From positions 1 to 64,000 of the forward strand of contig JAJJXM010000033.1 of NCBI GenBank assembly GCA_024516155.1: DNA of 64,000 nucleotides, written 5' to 3'. A program made the translations under genes and the position numbers. This document shows, piece by piece, positions 44,349-55,751 of this stretch (its first letter is position 1; every line of letters starts with the position of its first letter). The notes under the pieces are model-generated. The model saw only the letters and a list, made by a program, of their open reading frames with translations, was not told the origin of the DNA and searched no databases. Origin of the DNA: Pyronema omphalodes. Taxonomy: Eukaryota > Ascomycota > Pezizomycetes > Pezizales > Pyronemataceae.

Positions 44349-46532
44349 ATCGTACACGATTTCACAAGCCTGTCTTTTTTTTTTGGTGTGATATCCTGGG
44401 GTTTCCGAATTGTCACGGCCGGATGCAAAAGATTCCGAGCAGCCCTAGGCCATTAATACGTACTGGACCCGCTTAATTTTTAATTTCCAGGCACCAGAGA
44501 TACGCGTGTTTCTGGAACTCTCAGCTTAGTCCAAAGGGTGAAAGTGGGTTTAAGTTCTCCCGGATGTTCGCAGTTCCGAGCGAGTGTCGTCCACTAGCGA
44601 GCATAGTGGTCTTGGAATACCGCCTTCCGCCGCCTCCTAGAATCTTCAGCGCCGCCATCAATGAGATGCAAGGACCGCAGCTCCGGTCCCGAAAGCAGCG
44701 GAAAACCTGTAAAACCTGAGACGGGAGTTCCGACGACAATTCGATATTAAGAAAAAGAAAAAAAGAGAACTTGATACGTAATCAGGGCTATAAACATGAA
44801 ATGTACAGTGGGTGGCCTTCTCGAAGGTTGAGAAAAGGTTTCTGTGGTTCTTTAGCCGCCAACGTGGAGAACACAACCGAAGACAAAAAACGAACACGGA
44901 GTTCCTGTCACTCTGAACGAACCCGAATACGCTAGACCCAGCAAGATTGACACGATGGCTTGGCGTCGGGACAAAAGCTACCCGGGTGGCTGCGTATAAC
45001 AAGGAGGTTACTAGGAAAGCTTGGTTGCAATTCCTAATGCGAGGCGTAGTAGATTCCAGTAACCTTTCAAACTGTAAATTTTTGGTTGGCTTCACAACAG
45101 CAGGCGAACAGCAGGAGATATTTCACTGACCGGTGAGGTCCCATCGCATGATGATCTAAGTTTACGTACTTTTGTTTGTTTCATCTTGACACTTCAAATT
45201 TGTGACGGCATCTAGCGCCACAGAAAATCACTCCGGAAAATCTGACACCATAGAGCGGTGATCTGTATTTAGTCGGACGGCGTTTCGACGATCTTCCGTC
45301 GGTTTGAATTACAGTCGATATCGGCCACCGGGACCCAGAGATCCCGTCTGCGGTTGGAAAAGCCACCAGTTTCCAGGAACGCATTTTAAACGTTATTTAG
45401 CTCGGATCCCAAAATGCAGAACGCAGGGGCAGGCACGGTTGTCAGAGTAATCCCGGTATCATGACATGTGAATTTTTTTTTGGCTGTGTGGCGGGGCTGT
45501 ATCCGCTATCGATAGCAGATGGAGAAATCAGGCCTACGGTGTGTCTATGATTGGTAACGAAGCGAATGGCGGAGAGGCATAACAAACACCCAAAGAGCAC
45601 TTTAGTGTCATAGATTACAGCCACGCCTGACTCCTGAGTACATAATCATACTCTAAATCTTCGGCAACTCAAGGATCCGAAGGAAAGAGTAGGACCCGGG
45701 ATCCTGAAACTTGATGTCCGACGGCCAAACTTATTACCGAGATGCTAATCTTACAAGCCGTTCTATGATCCACGTTGTCCCATGGTAATTGTTTTAGACC
45801 TGCCTAAATTTCTCATCATCAGGAGTAGGGTTGGATAGCGTGTTGCGTACGTATTCGGACATACAAATCACCGGAGTACATACATAGACGTATCCTCGCG
45901 GCGTTTTCGTCCGGAAGTATATAAGACCATTGAAGTTCGTGGATGATGTGCAGTATGCAAGGGAGTTCCGTGTCGACTCTGTCAATATGTGACGACAACA
46001 CGATAGAAATCGAACATCGACCTAGAGGATGGTCGTTGCCTTCATCGGAAAGTATTTTTAGGTTTCGGCCATTCCAACAGGAAATAAAGTTAGCACTGAA
46101 TAGGATCACCATTGGTCATTGTCTATGACAGCAGGACAGGTAGGCTCACCATCCATCACTCATACATGCAACGTCAACATGGTGTTGGAGAAAACCCAGC
46201 TTTGCTCGGTTGTGTTAATTCATGTTTCAATATGCTAAAAAAGAAACTAGCGGAGGCAAAAGATGAGATGGGCTCCGGAGAGACAATGCTGTCAGACTAT
46301 TAGTTGCTTGCCGGTTTACACTTGTTTCCTACTCTTACTCGTTGATGTAGACGATTATACACATCTCGAGGAGCTTTGTTTTACAAATTGTGCCAAAATA
46401 CGAAACCAAAAGCTCACGGAGTGTGAATAATATAGGGACGCCCGTGACCCAATTCAGTGCGGCTGCACTAAGAGGGCAGGTTGTAAAACAATTCAAGTAT
46501 AAAAACAAAGAAGACAATAAGCAAAAGATTTT
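44349..46532. other. Intergenic, no supported gene
   Basis: About 2.2 kb upstream of the ABC transporter gene, up to tRNA-Glu. It probably includes the ABC promoter. Short ORFs here lack domains. Confidence 0.5.
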
Positions 46533-46614
46533 TTCCGATACCGGGAATCGAACCCGGGTCTAGTCGGCACCCCTGAATGAAAGCGACCAATGCTAACCCC
46601 TACACCATATCGGA
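46533..46614 (-). tRNA. tRNA-Glu(UUC) with a 10-nt intron
   Basis: Reading the minus strand from 46614: TCCGATA acceptor pairs with TATCGGA, D arm ATGGTGTAGGGGTTAGCAT, anticodon stem GGTCG/CGACT with loop CTTTCA..C (anticodon TTC), and T arm CCCGG-GTTCGATT-CCGGG. A 10-nt intron, TTCAGGGGTG, sits after position 37. TTTT follows downstream on the minus strand. Confidence 0.9.
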
Positions 46615-47006
46615 TGGTTGATAATAATAGTGTACACAAAGATATCTATACCGGCTATTATTTTACTATCACTCGTCGCTCTGGTTATTCCTCACGCCAA
46701 CGCTGCACACCGCAACAGAACGGTTATTTTGTTTCACAATATCAATGAAAAAGGCAATAGTAATGAAGAATTACTCCCTAACAACCCTTTACCAAATTAA
46801 AAATTAGCTGAAAAATCAAAGTTCATAACATGGCTCATTTTCCCATAATCACTCACTATTTCTTTTGCTCCGCTGGACATCCTCCACACCACGGCCTTGC
46901 ACAATCATCGCAAGGACTACTGGGTTCTTCCTCCTCCTGAAATATTACCTTCTTCTTCACCACCACCTTATCTGTCAGCCTTCCACCATTCCACACAAAT
47001 CAGAAA
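46615..47006. other. Short intergenic region
   Basis: Sequence between tRNA-Glu and the 3' end of the next minus-strand gene. No gene seen. Confidence 0.5.
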
Positions 47007-47975
47007 TCAACCTACTTCCTTCGCTTCCTTTCTCAGTAGCTCTTTAATCCGATTACGCAGAATTTCAATCTCGTCCTCCTCCTCATCCTTCTCCAATAAG
47101 ACACTCCACCATCTTCCCCACAGCTCACCCGCAACCTGATCAACGCCCCCAACCGCTTCCCTCTCCAGTCCTCTCGGCCACCCTACCATCGGACTTTCCG
47201 GATCTCTCAATGGCGTCCTCCTCAAAACTGCATCAATCACTGCACACTCCAAGTCCGGACAAAGTAACAACTGTATTATAGACCACCTCTGAAATCCACC
47301 CACCGTCAAAGCCGGTTCCCAATCCTTCGGAAAAGCAGCATTCGGCTCCCCAACCCAGTAGTATGTACACCCCAACCATGCCCATAACCTTGCCAACCCC
47401 TTTTTGGTAGCTGCTCGCATATATGACCCCCGATGATCTAGCTCCGGGTGTGGGCTAAAATTGTTGTAGTAGAATTCTAGCTTTTGCTGGGTTATTATGC
47501 CTTCACCGACGGGGTTCATGGCGGCTAAGTATTCGGCAATACTGCGCAATAAGCGCTGAAGTTTAGGGGTCGCCTCAGCCGGAGAATTCGGAGTGCGGGG
47601 GTTGGTGAATAAGAAGCCCCATGATGATGATGGAGATGTTAGGCTTGTAGAGGACTCTGTCGACGGCGAAAGAACCTGCGGTGAAGATGGCGCTATGTGT
47701 CGAGTAATTGGAGAAGCTAGGTCTTCTGAGTAGTTCCGCTTTGGAGGACGGTATTGAACACCGTTCGTGCGAAAGACAGTTGTGGCTACTGAGGCATTAC
47801 GTTGTAGGTCGTGCGGGGGTGGCTGTTGGGGATTACTATACGGCGGCTGCGGCGACGAGGAGAGGTAGATTTGCTGTGGGTAGTGATGTCCCGGCTGTTG
47901 AGGCGAGGGGACCGGAGATGAGGGAGACTGAGGAAACTGAGCGTGCGGACTTTGGGGGTATTGTGAGGAGAACAT
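47007..47975 (-). CDS. Conserved ascomycete protein with Pro/Ser/Gln-rich N-terminus (DUF7514-like)
   Basis: An intronless 322-aa protein from the ATG at 47975. Residues 1-120 are low complexity (Pro, Ser, Gln, Tyr) and probably disordered. The folded part, from WGFLFTNPRTP, contains ATPKLQRLLRSIAEYL and QQKLEFYYNNF, followed by a Trp-rich helical stretch and an acidic coiled-coil-like C-terminus (LLEKDEEEDEIEIL). The pattern of a WG.LF start, a helix PT..L..LLR.IA.YL and a KLE.FY motif resembles the fungal DUF7514 family as I remember it, which needs a profile search. Function is unknown. No signal peptide or membrane segment. Confidence 0.72.
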   Translation of the reverse strand: MFSSQYPQSPHAQFPQSPSSPVPSPQQPGHHYPQQIYLSSSPQPPYSNPQQPPPHDLQRNASVATTVFRTNGVQYRPPKRNYSEDLASPITRHIAPSSPQVLSPSTESSTSLTSPSSSWGFLFTNPRTPNSPAEATPKLQRLLRSIAEYLAAMNPVGEGIITQQKLEFYYNNFSPHPELDHRGSYMRAATKKGLARLWAWLGCTYYWVGEPNAAFPKDWEPALTVGGFQRWSIIQLLLCPDLECAVIDAVLRRTPLRDPESPMVGWPRGLEREAVGGVDQVAGELWGRWWSVLLEKDEEEDEIEILRNRIKELLRKEAKEVG

Positions 47976-48533
47976 CGCAGCGATGATCTGCTTGTGTTAT
48001 CGATCAGAAGAGTGCATTTATACATTGCGCGTCATGCTGCCAAGGATGGGCTGAACTGGAATGTGAGACTGCTGGTTGGTATCTCAAACGAGATGTGTCC
48101 GAGTACAGACAGCTCGCTAAATTGCTGAACTACAGGGTCTCATTGGATTGAAGCTTTTGAAGATTTATACTTGTTGATCACCCCCCGATAAAGAAAAGGG
48201 GGTAAGAGCAAAGATACAAGAGAACAATCGTTGGCGGATATCTAGAGCGACTGAGGAAGCTTTATGCCGACTGAGACAGTACTGTGTACAGCGGGTATTT
48301 AGGGTAAGGGTTGAATCTTGGCCGCAGCCCTATGTATGCGTCTCGGCTAGGTAGTCTGGCTTTCGGCCCGCTTCTGGTACAGGCACATTGCTTCCATCTC
48401 TCGTCGTGTGCCACCTACCGGGTTTTCAAGTCTGACGTCACATCTGTATTGAGCCGTTATCTTCCCATCACGTCGATATAACTAATCCTGACACTCTTAT
48501 ATACACAACTCTCCATCTCCATCTCCATCGACC
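47976..48533. other. Divergent promoter region
   Basis: About 560 bp between the minus-strand gene at 47975 and the plus-strand gene at 48534. A TATA-like CTTATATAC (about 48496-48504) and a CT-rich stretch precede the ATG at 48534. Both genes may share control elements. Confidence 0.5.
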
Positions 48534-49751
48534 ATGGCATATTCTCAAGATATGAGCAAGTCGGAGCTCTCACGCTTCATTGAGGTTCTTCAATATGTTT
48601 ATGGGCCCTTCGAAACTCTTTGTCCCACTGAGGAGGCCGCAGCAACATGGAAACCGGCTCCAATAACTGAATCTCATAACGGCCGTTATCTATGGATTGA
48701 TGGTACTTACCTTCCTTGTGGTCTATAGCATTACTAACAGACTAATACAAACGCTAGCCTTCGGTGTTCTACATTTCCTTACTCTTTTTATACAAATAAA
48801 ATCCCGCCGATACCTCACACTCGCGCAACGTCTCATTCACCGAGTTCACAGCGTCCTAGGCTACACTCGGGATGGCACCGCCCCTCTACCCGGTGCTTCG
48901 CCACAATACCCATTACGCGGAGGTCTACGAATTGGTAAACCAGCCGAAACTGGTTCTGACAGCGATGGACAATATCATCACTATCTTACACTCTGGATGT
49001 TCGCCTTGAATCGTTACGGAAAGGTTTCTGGACAAATCTCATTCAATAAACTTGCCGTACAGTTAGCAAAGTCTATACATCCAGCCTTTGTTAGGAATTT
49101 TAGATCAAACGAACCACGAAAATATATGGTACGAAAGGTTACTGCAGATTTGAAGGATGTGTTATTGAAAAACGTGACAATGCATGTTCCGCTTACTGGT
49201 TTGGTGGTTTATGGCATACTTAACATGGATGGGCAGCTTGATAATGAAATAAAAGAGTATCGAGAGATTTATATCGACATGGCTTTCTCTACTGATAAAG
49301 TTTTTATGGCGCGGGGTCGTGTGCAATTGGGAATGACGTTGTGGATTGCGTCATGGATGACGTGCTGTGAAGGGAGGGACGAAATCATACAGAATACATT
49401 CCAGCAATTGAAACAAATTGATGAACGTGGGGGATTTAAACATGGGTCGGATCTTAGGAAAGCGTATAAGGATTTCTGCCTTGTTATGGGACTCAAATGT
49501 TGCTGGGAGGCACAGGCGCCTTATTGGCAGAAGTGGATCAAAAAGACTATGGATGCTTGGGAAGATACAGAAATTGTACCAAGTCCTAAGGTTAGTGACC
49601 CTAAGTTGCCGAAGATGGGAAAGCTCGCACCGATTACGGGGGTTATGTATTGTGCAGCTATCAGCAGTACGGGTAAGTTTGCGGGATAAAAGTCCAAGTT
49701 CTTTTGTGAATTGCAACTAATAGTGGAATAGCCTTTATATCAGACTGTTGA
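48534..49751 (+). CDS. Conserved protein, possibly six-hairpin (alpha/alpha barrel) glycosidase-like
   Basis: Three exons, 48534-48702, 48758-49672 and 49732-49751, with introns of 55 and 59 nt (GTACTT..CTAATAC..TAG and GTAAGT..ACTAAT..TAG), give 367 aa. Reading through the second intron instead would end the protein at 49689 with KFAG. Motifs are RYLWIDAFGVLHFL, VLGYTRDG, GGLRIGK and DGDGQYHHYLTLWMFAL-like DSDGQYHHYLTLWM. I recall this pattern (W-D-AFGV, RDG, GGLRIGK, DGQY-HYLT-WM-AL) from bacterial and fungal hypothetical proteins of the six-hairpin fold. No catalytic assignment is justified. No signal peptide, so probably intracellular. Confidence 0.75.
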
Positions 49752-49917
49752 GTAGCAGTGTACTTTCTGTATAAGCCTTTTAAACGTCGGTTAGTGTATG
49801 ATTGAATATATAGATATACAGATAAGTGTCAAAAGAATTGAATTTGAAAGATTGAGTATTAGCATAAGTCTATTACTGCTTTCATAATACCATGATTTGC
49901 TTGACCACCATCGAATC

Positions 49918-49989
49918 GGTTCTATAGTGTAGTGGTTAGCACTTCGGATTCTGATTCCGGCAACCCCGGTTCGACTCCGGGTAGGACCT
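49918..49989 (+). tRNA. tRNA-Gln(CUG)
   Basis: Acceptor GGTTCTA pairs with TAGGACC, D arm AGTGTAGTGGTTAGCACT, anticodon stem TCGGA/TCCGG with loop TTCTGAT (anticodon CTG), and T arm CCCGG-TTCGACT-CCGGG. No intron. A T5 run follows at about 49991-49995. Confidence 0.93.
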
Positions 49990-50278
49990 GTCTTTTTGCC
50001 TCGCCAGTCTTTGTTCTATTTTCCCCGCGATGAGTCAAACCCGGTGAGCTCCACCTTTGCTATTTTGACGCGACCGGTGTCGCGTCGCGAACCGCCACAT
50101 TCGAATTTCTTCTTCGTTTCTTCCAGTTTCCGCGACACCACATTCATTTTTTCTCCAGCGACATCGTCATTCATCGCGAACATTGATATTACCATCCTTA
50201 AAAACCCCTCAAACTTGAAACTGCACCGGCAATCTTTCAACAAACCTTCCAAATAACTCACGACTAGCTACGCGAAAC

Positions 50279-50881
50279 ATGCACTCACTCCCCGGATTCA
50301 TCGAACCGCCCCCGCACCTCGTCCTACTCGATGCCCTCACTACTCTCTACACCGGTTATATCCTCGTCGACGGCGCCTGGCGTCTACTCTTAAAAACTAC
50401 CGATATTGGAGGCTTACTCCGCTATCGTACCCCGCGTTTCACGGCGCTACTGGTGGCGGTGATACTCTATGCTGGCTTGACATGGCAGGTATACGGGGAT
50501 GGATATTGGAGGGGCTTATATAGGATGCTACAAATTGCGGATGTAACAGCTGTGCGTAAGATTCTGTATGAGTGGATGAAGGTTGTGTTGCTTGGGCGGG
50601 GTGTGGAGATTGTGGAGAAGAGGTGGAGGGGGAACTACAAAGGTGCAGGACGGAGGGTTAGGGATAAGAAGATGGCTTACGTTGAGGATGATAAGGAGGA
50701 AGAGGAGAAGCCGAAATTGGGGGATGGTACGGCTGGTCCAGTAGATGAAGTTAGGAGGTTACGAGAGGAACGGATCAAGAAACTGGAGGCTGAGGCTGCG
50801 GCGAGGAACAGGAGAGCTGGTAAAAGGATTGAACTGAGTGAAACGGCACAAAAGGTGCATAACCTTGCCCGCGATTGGTAG
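50279..50881 (+). CDS. Small membrane protein of unknown function with charged C-terminus
   Basis: An intronless 200-aa protein. Two hydrophobic segments are visible: HLVLLDALTTLYTGYILVDG (about residues 13-32) and FTALLVAVILYAGLTWQVY (about 54-72). The C-terminal half is highly charged (KEEEEKPK, VRRLREERIKKLEAEAAARNRR) and could form a coiled coil. There is no cleavable signal peptide, so the ends probably face the cytoplasm with a hairpin in a membrane. I do not recognise the family. The ATG is the first in a clean frame. Confidence 0.65.
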   Translation: MHSLPGFIEPPPHLVLLDALTTLYTGYILVDGAWRLLLKTTDIGGLLRYRTPRFTALLVAVILYAGLTWQVYGDGYWRGLYRMLQIADVTAVRKILYEWMKVVLLGRGVEIVEKRWRGNYKGAGRRVRDKKMAYVEDDKEEEEKPKLGDGTAGPVDEVRRLREERIKKLEAEAAARNRRAGKRIELSETAQKVHNLARDW

Positions 50882-51731
50882 AAGATACCTTGATTAGCCG
50901 ACTGAAATGGAATGAAAATGTGGTAACATTCTCATGTTTTATTGGTGCATAGGGTCGAAAGGGCAAAGGAAGGAAGCAAAATACAAGAAAAATGTAGGAA
51001 GTAAGATACCGTGAAGTGTAGTATGCTTGTTTGTCTCGAACAACACAAGTGGGGTTGTACATGATGATCAACATCAATACATATTTGATCTACTTAGGTA
51101 TGGCCTACTGTTACATACGGGTAGGTGCAAATTTATGAGTCAAGATGTTGTTAATGATTCCGTAATTATCAAAAGCTTTTTTTGCCACAGTCGATTAAAC
51201 GCAAAAAAGAAAGTCACGGCTGGGGCGATTTATGCGCTGCATAATAATCCTATCGCGTACAGCCGCGAATACAAATTGTCAGAACGCGTTGTACAATCAT
51301 CTTATTTACACTCCCTTCCGCCGGCGACGAAAGAGTAATGAATTACCACACGGAATGCCGGGTCCAGATTTACCCACATTTAGAAAATCTGCGAGTAGCC
51401 GGATGAGTTCATATGTACTATGTACCGCCCAGCGTGCTGACGGACGTTGGTATCACGTCCGTGGTTGTCTGCATATTGCGGGGGCGGATATTGGATGACA
51501 ATGAAGTTGATAATGGGTTGCGCGTGTTGCTATATGCCGCGTTCATAAGAACTTATCCAACAGGACCCTGCATTTGGAATAGAAATTGCCCTATACTGCT
51601 GCACGCATAAATAGTACTGGTGACCCGAAAGGATATTGAATAATGTTTTGCACTTGTCAACAATAGTTTTACTGAGAGACCAATGCTCGTTTGGAGGTTT
51701 AAAGTATCCTCCACCACTCCTACAACTCACT
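50882..51731. other. Intergenic, no supported gene
   Basis: About 850 bp between the small membrane protein gene and the MFS transporter gene. No feature beyond likely 3' and 5' untranslated sequence. Confidence 0.5.
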
Positions 51732-53801
51732 ATGGAAGACGAATCAGTACCAGATAGACAGCCACCGCCCCCAAAAGAAGGCAGCAATGATGAAGTTAAA
51801 GCCAACAATCTACTTAGCCTTGGCTCACCGGAAGAGGATGAATATTTTGACGGCATAAAGCTATGTGTGCTCGTATTCGGACTATCACTCATAATCCTTA
51901 TCGTAGCCTTGGATACGTCAATCATATCAACTGTAGGAACTCTCTGCTTCAACCACCCTGTAAATCAACTAACTTAATGAAATTGATAGGCAATCCCCAC
52001 AATAACCTCAGAGTTCAAATCAACAACCGACATCGGCTGGTATGGCAGTGCATATCTCCTGACAATCTGTTCTTTACAACCCTTGAGTGGAAAGATATAC
52101 AGCGTATTCCCGAAACGGGTCCTTATACCTACCTGCATTTCACCGTTTGCATTCATTCCGCTAACCCCCACCCAGAGCACATTCCTCTTGTACTTGGCGC
52201 TATTCGAGATCGGCTCCTTAGTATGTGCCACGGCACCGAATTCTCGCGCCTTGATTGCTGGTCGAGCTATTGCAGGTGCGGGGTCAGCGGGATTATTCTC
52301 AGGAGCGATAACCATCATGGCGGACACAATTGAGATGAGGAAGCGAGCGGGTAAGTGAGTGATAAGTCATGATCTGGATAACGGAACGACTGATATACCA
52401 GGATCAAATAGCATGTCTGTCAGTTATTACCAGTATGTATGGAATAGGAACTGTGGCGGGTCCATTAATTGGAGGTTCATTGACTGAAAAAGTCGGATGG
52501 AGATGGTGTGAGTATTCCACACTGGGCTTAGCCTAGTCTGAGTGAAGAAACGACCTGCTGACTGGAAAAAAAAAAGGCTTTTATATCAACCTTCCAATTG
52601 GCGCCATAACCGCTTTTGTGATTTGCCTTGTTTTTAACCCCCCAAAACAATCTGCTAGCACAAAAACTTTGTTACAGAATATTCTAAGCCTTGACCTTCC
52701 AGGCTGTGCAATGTTTGTTTCCGCCTGCATCATGTTGTTACTGGCCCTGCAATGGGGCGGAAATACCTATCCATGGAAGTCAGCAACTATCCTCGGCTTG
52801 CTACTAGGATCTATACCACTGATAGAAGGCTTCATTCTCTGGGAACGACGGAAAGGAGCAGTGGCAATGATTCCATCCCACATCTTTATGCAGCGAACCG
52901 TCATCGCTGCTTGCTTTGCAATGTTTCTGCACATGGGTGGCTCCTTGCTAATCGTGTACTATCTACCGATTTGGCTTCAGGTAGTTCGCGGGGATACACC
53001 GAGCCAGAGTGGGGTGATGGTATTGCCAACTGTTATATCCCAGATTTCGTTCAGTTTGCTGTCATCCATGTTGCGTATGCTATGCTCCTCCACCACTGAT
53101 GTGAAGATTGTTGCTCACCAAAATTAGTACAGAAGGTTAAATACTATAATGTATGGATCCTCTTGGGCCTTCCTATTACCGCCGTTGGGAATGCGTTGAT
53201 GGGAACGTTTACGATCACGAGTACACCTGCACAATGGATTGGCTATCAGATTATATCTGGTGTAGGCCGAGGATTGGTAATGCAAATGGTAATCTATCTA
53301 TATTCCCATCAATCCATGGATTATTTCAGGGCTAATATTGATTTATTAGCCAATCTTAGCTGTACAGAATGCACTGAATAGCGAAGAAGAAGCCATTGGA
53401 ACTGGCTTGATAGTATTTTCTCAGTACTTCGGTGGTACGGTGTTAGTATCGCTCGGACAAACGGCATTCGTGAATCTGTTGAGCAAATTCGTGTATCAGT
53501 ATGCACCGGATGTAAATCCTCAGATGCTGATAAAAGCCGGGTTAAAAGTCCGTGGACTCATCCCGGCTGCACAGCTTGAAAATGTATTGCTTGCATATAA
53601 TAAGGCCATTACAGGGACTTTTGTAAGTGCTGATTCCAAGGGACAAATAGAGATGTGCTGATTATATTGTAGTATGTTGCAGTTGGTACTTCCGCCCTCG
53701 CAATCATTCCAGCATTGGCGATAGAATGGAAGAGGGTGCCTCAGAAAAAGAAGTTAGCCCAAGAGGAGGCGGGTGCGGAGTTGCAAGTTGGGCCTGCGTA
53801 G
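51732..53801 (+). CDS. MFS drug/toxin efflux transporter, DHA2 (14-TMS) type
   Basis: An eight-exon model, 51732-51932, 51990-52118, 52176-52350, 52424-52507, 52577-53074, 53128-53288, 53350-53622 and 53673-53801, gives 549 aa with all phases consistent. The N-terminus is acidic and cytoplasmic. Motifs include ALDTSIIST in TM1, DIGWYGSAYLL, AGRAIAGAGSAGLFSG, the antiporter-like GTVAGPLIGGSLTEKVGWRW and FYINLPIGAI, all typical of DHA2 H+ antiporters such as fungal self-protection pumps. The boundary between exons 3 and 4 is uncertain. An earlier acceptor at 52401 would add about six plausible residues but breaks the frame. The likely location is the plasma membrane. Substrate unknown, and no biosynthetic cluster is visible beside it. 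Confidence 0.85.
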
Positions 53802-55751
53802 ATGTAAGGGAAAACTGATGAGTTACGCATACAGGAAACGAAGCACATCTTGATGAGTAAAGCACATTGTACATGCCACCCCTAGAAGTAAGTTAGTAGA
53901 AGTAATCTGCGGGTTTTTCTTAAAAGGTTCTGTGTTTAGTTTCTTTTGTTAAAGGTTGGGATTTTCATAGAGCATACCGTCAAGTACATATATCAATCAT
54001 AGTTTCTAAGCAATTTTCAAGTTAGCCGTTAACGCCAAAGTGGCGTCCTAATTGCTTGGAAAAAAAGGATCCAAAGCCTGAGGTTTCTCCAGTGATTGGT
54101 GGACATTTTTTTATAGGAAGTCGTAGGGCCGGAGAGCCAAGGTTTATTATTCGCTTAAAGAGGATCTACGGCAATGTAAGTTTATCATGAATATTGGTGA
54201 TGGGAAACGAAGGAAAGGGACAAAGAAAGAGAGAGACGTGAAATTTCTGAGTTGAATAGCCGATGTCTGTCACAGCTTAAAAAAATATGCTGTTAACTTT
54301 CTGTTTAAGCTATGCAAACTAAGGTTACGCTACATCTAAGACATTCCCCATAAATTGTTTGGTATCCATTACCCAGGTTCTTAGTTCAACTACGATTTCC
54401 ATAAACTGGAATCTCGGATCACTAGGAAGATCGTCGACCGTCGCAATTTTATACCCGATGGCCACGTGAGGCATTTTCCACAGCCATCCTAGTACCCCAC
54501 ACTTGTGTTTTTAAAGAGGGCTGGCTTCTGTCGTCTTTGTCCGGAAGTTTTAACAGCCGGAAGCTTTAACAGTGGGCCCCATTTTCATGAGGATGGATTA
54601 GTTGGCCTCTGAGTAAGATTTAGGTTTCGGCTAATAAACCGGCGATTTCGGCGGCGAATCCCGAGAATCGAGATCCAAGCTGGTGGTGGAGCTAGAGTTC
54701 TGCTCTAAAGATTCTCAGAACCTTGGGTCCGAGGCATCTGGCTGTCGTCAGCGTAGAGCGTATGGAGGGTTTATTACGTAGAACATTAAAGTTTATTGTC
54801 AGCTTAGGCGAAATTAAACTCAACTTTGACAATATATTTCATGCATCGTTGGGATACTTTGTGTGTGTAACAATATCTGCCAAGACTCAGGTGGATTGAC
54901 CTTTATCCAACCGAAATCGATGAACTGCATCTGGAACGATCCTCATCTTCCACCCAGGCTCCATCTCTTCGACTCCACCACTAATGAAACTATGAGGACT
55001 GAAACTGCTCTCAGGGTTCAGCACTATTATCTCTTGGTATACTGACGAAAGAGATCACTTTATTGATGGTATGAGATCTCCTCCAATTTGTTAATACAGC
55101 CTGCTGATTATCACAGTCTCGTTGGATGCCCAGATTGAAAGAAGTCCACCTTATCTGATAGATCCACGCAATGCAAGTCTCGTGGCGCGCCGTTGCATTT
55201 GATATCCCTGCGGTATCGGTGTCCCCGGTTGTTGGGACTAAGGTTACTAGGTAGCTTCTAGCAAAGATGAATCCCACATACGATGATCTTGATTACGACC
55301 GAGCGTTCTGTATGTGAAGACGTGCCATTTCGCGTCGCGTCGGTTACGGAATTGGGCAAGCAGTACGTTACGCAGACTATCTAATTACTATCGGCTTACT
55401 ATTTTGGAAATATTTCGTATAAACTTAGGCACATTCCAAGCTTACTGACCCTTCCTAGAGAACATTTCAAACGGCTTAAGATGAATAGTGCCATATGGCA
55501 ATGGTCAAATGCGGGGAAGGAACGATCCGAGCTTAGGGAGATATACATGGGAATCCTTGATATTCGCCTACTCAATACTGGCTAGCCATCACGAGAAACC
55601 TCGGACAGCTTCGCCGGGTTGCAGACATGGCCTTCAGCCAGCAGCACTCTATCTCTAACGCCGTGGCAGCCAGTGGCAGCCAGTGGGGGCAAAGCATATA
55701 CATACCCCTCTGCCTCCCCGAGGGGGTTATTCTGTATCAACACAAGATACG
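53802..55751. other. Intergenic, no supported gene
   Basis: About 1.95 kb between the MFS transporter and the alcohol oxidase genes. Only short ORFs without domains. Confidence 0.5.

Noticed and set aside
51732..53801. MFS transporter as part of a secondary-metabolite cluster
   Set aside because: No polyketide synthase, NRPS, terpene synthase or pathway regulator is visible within the window.
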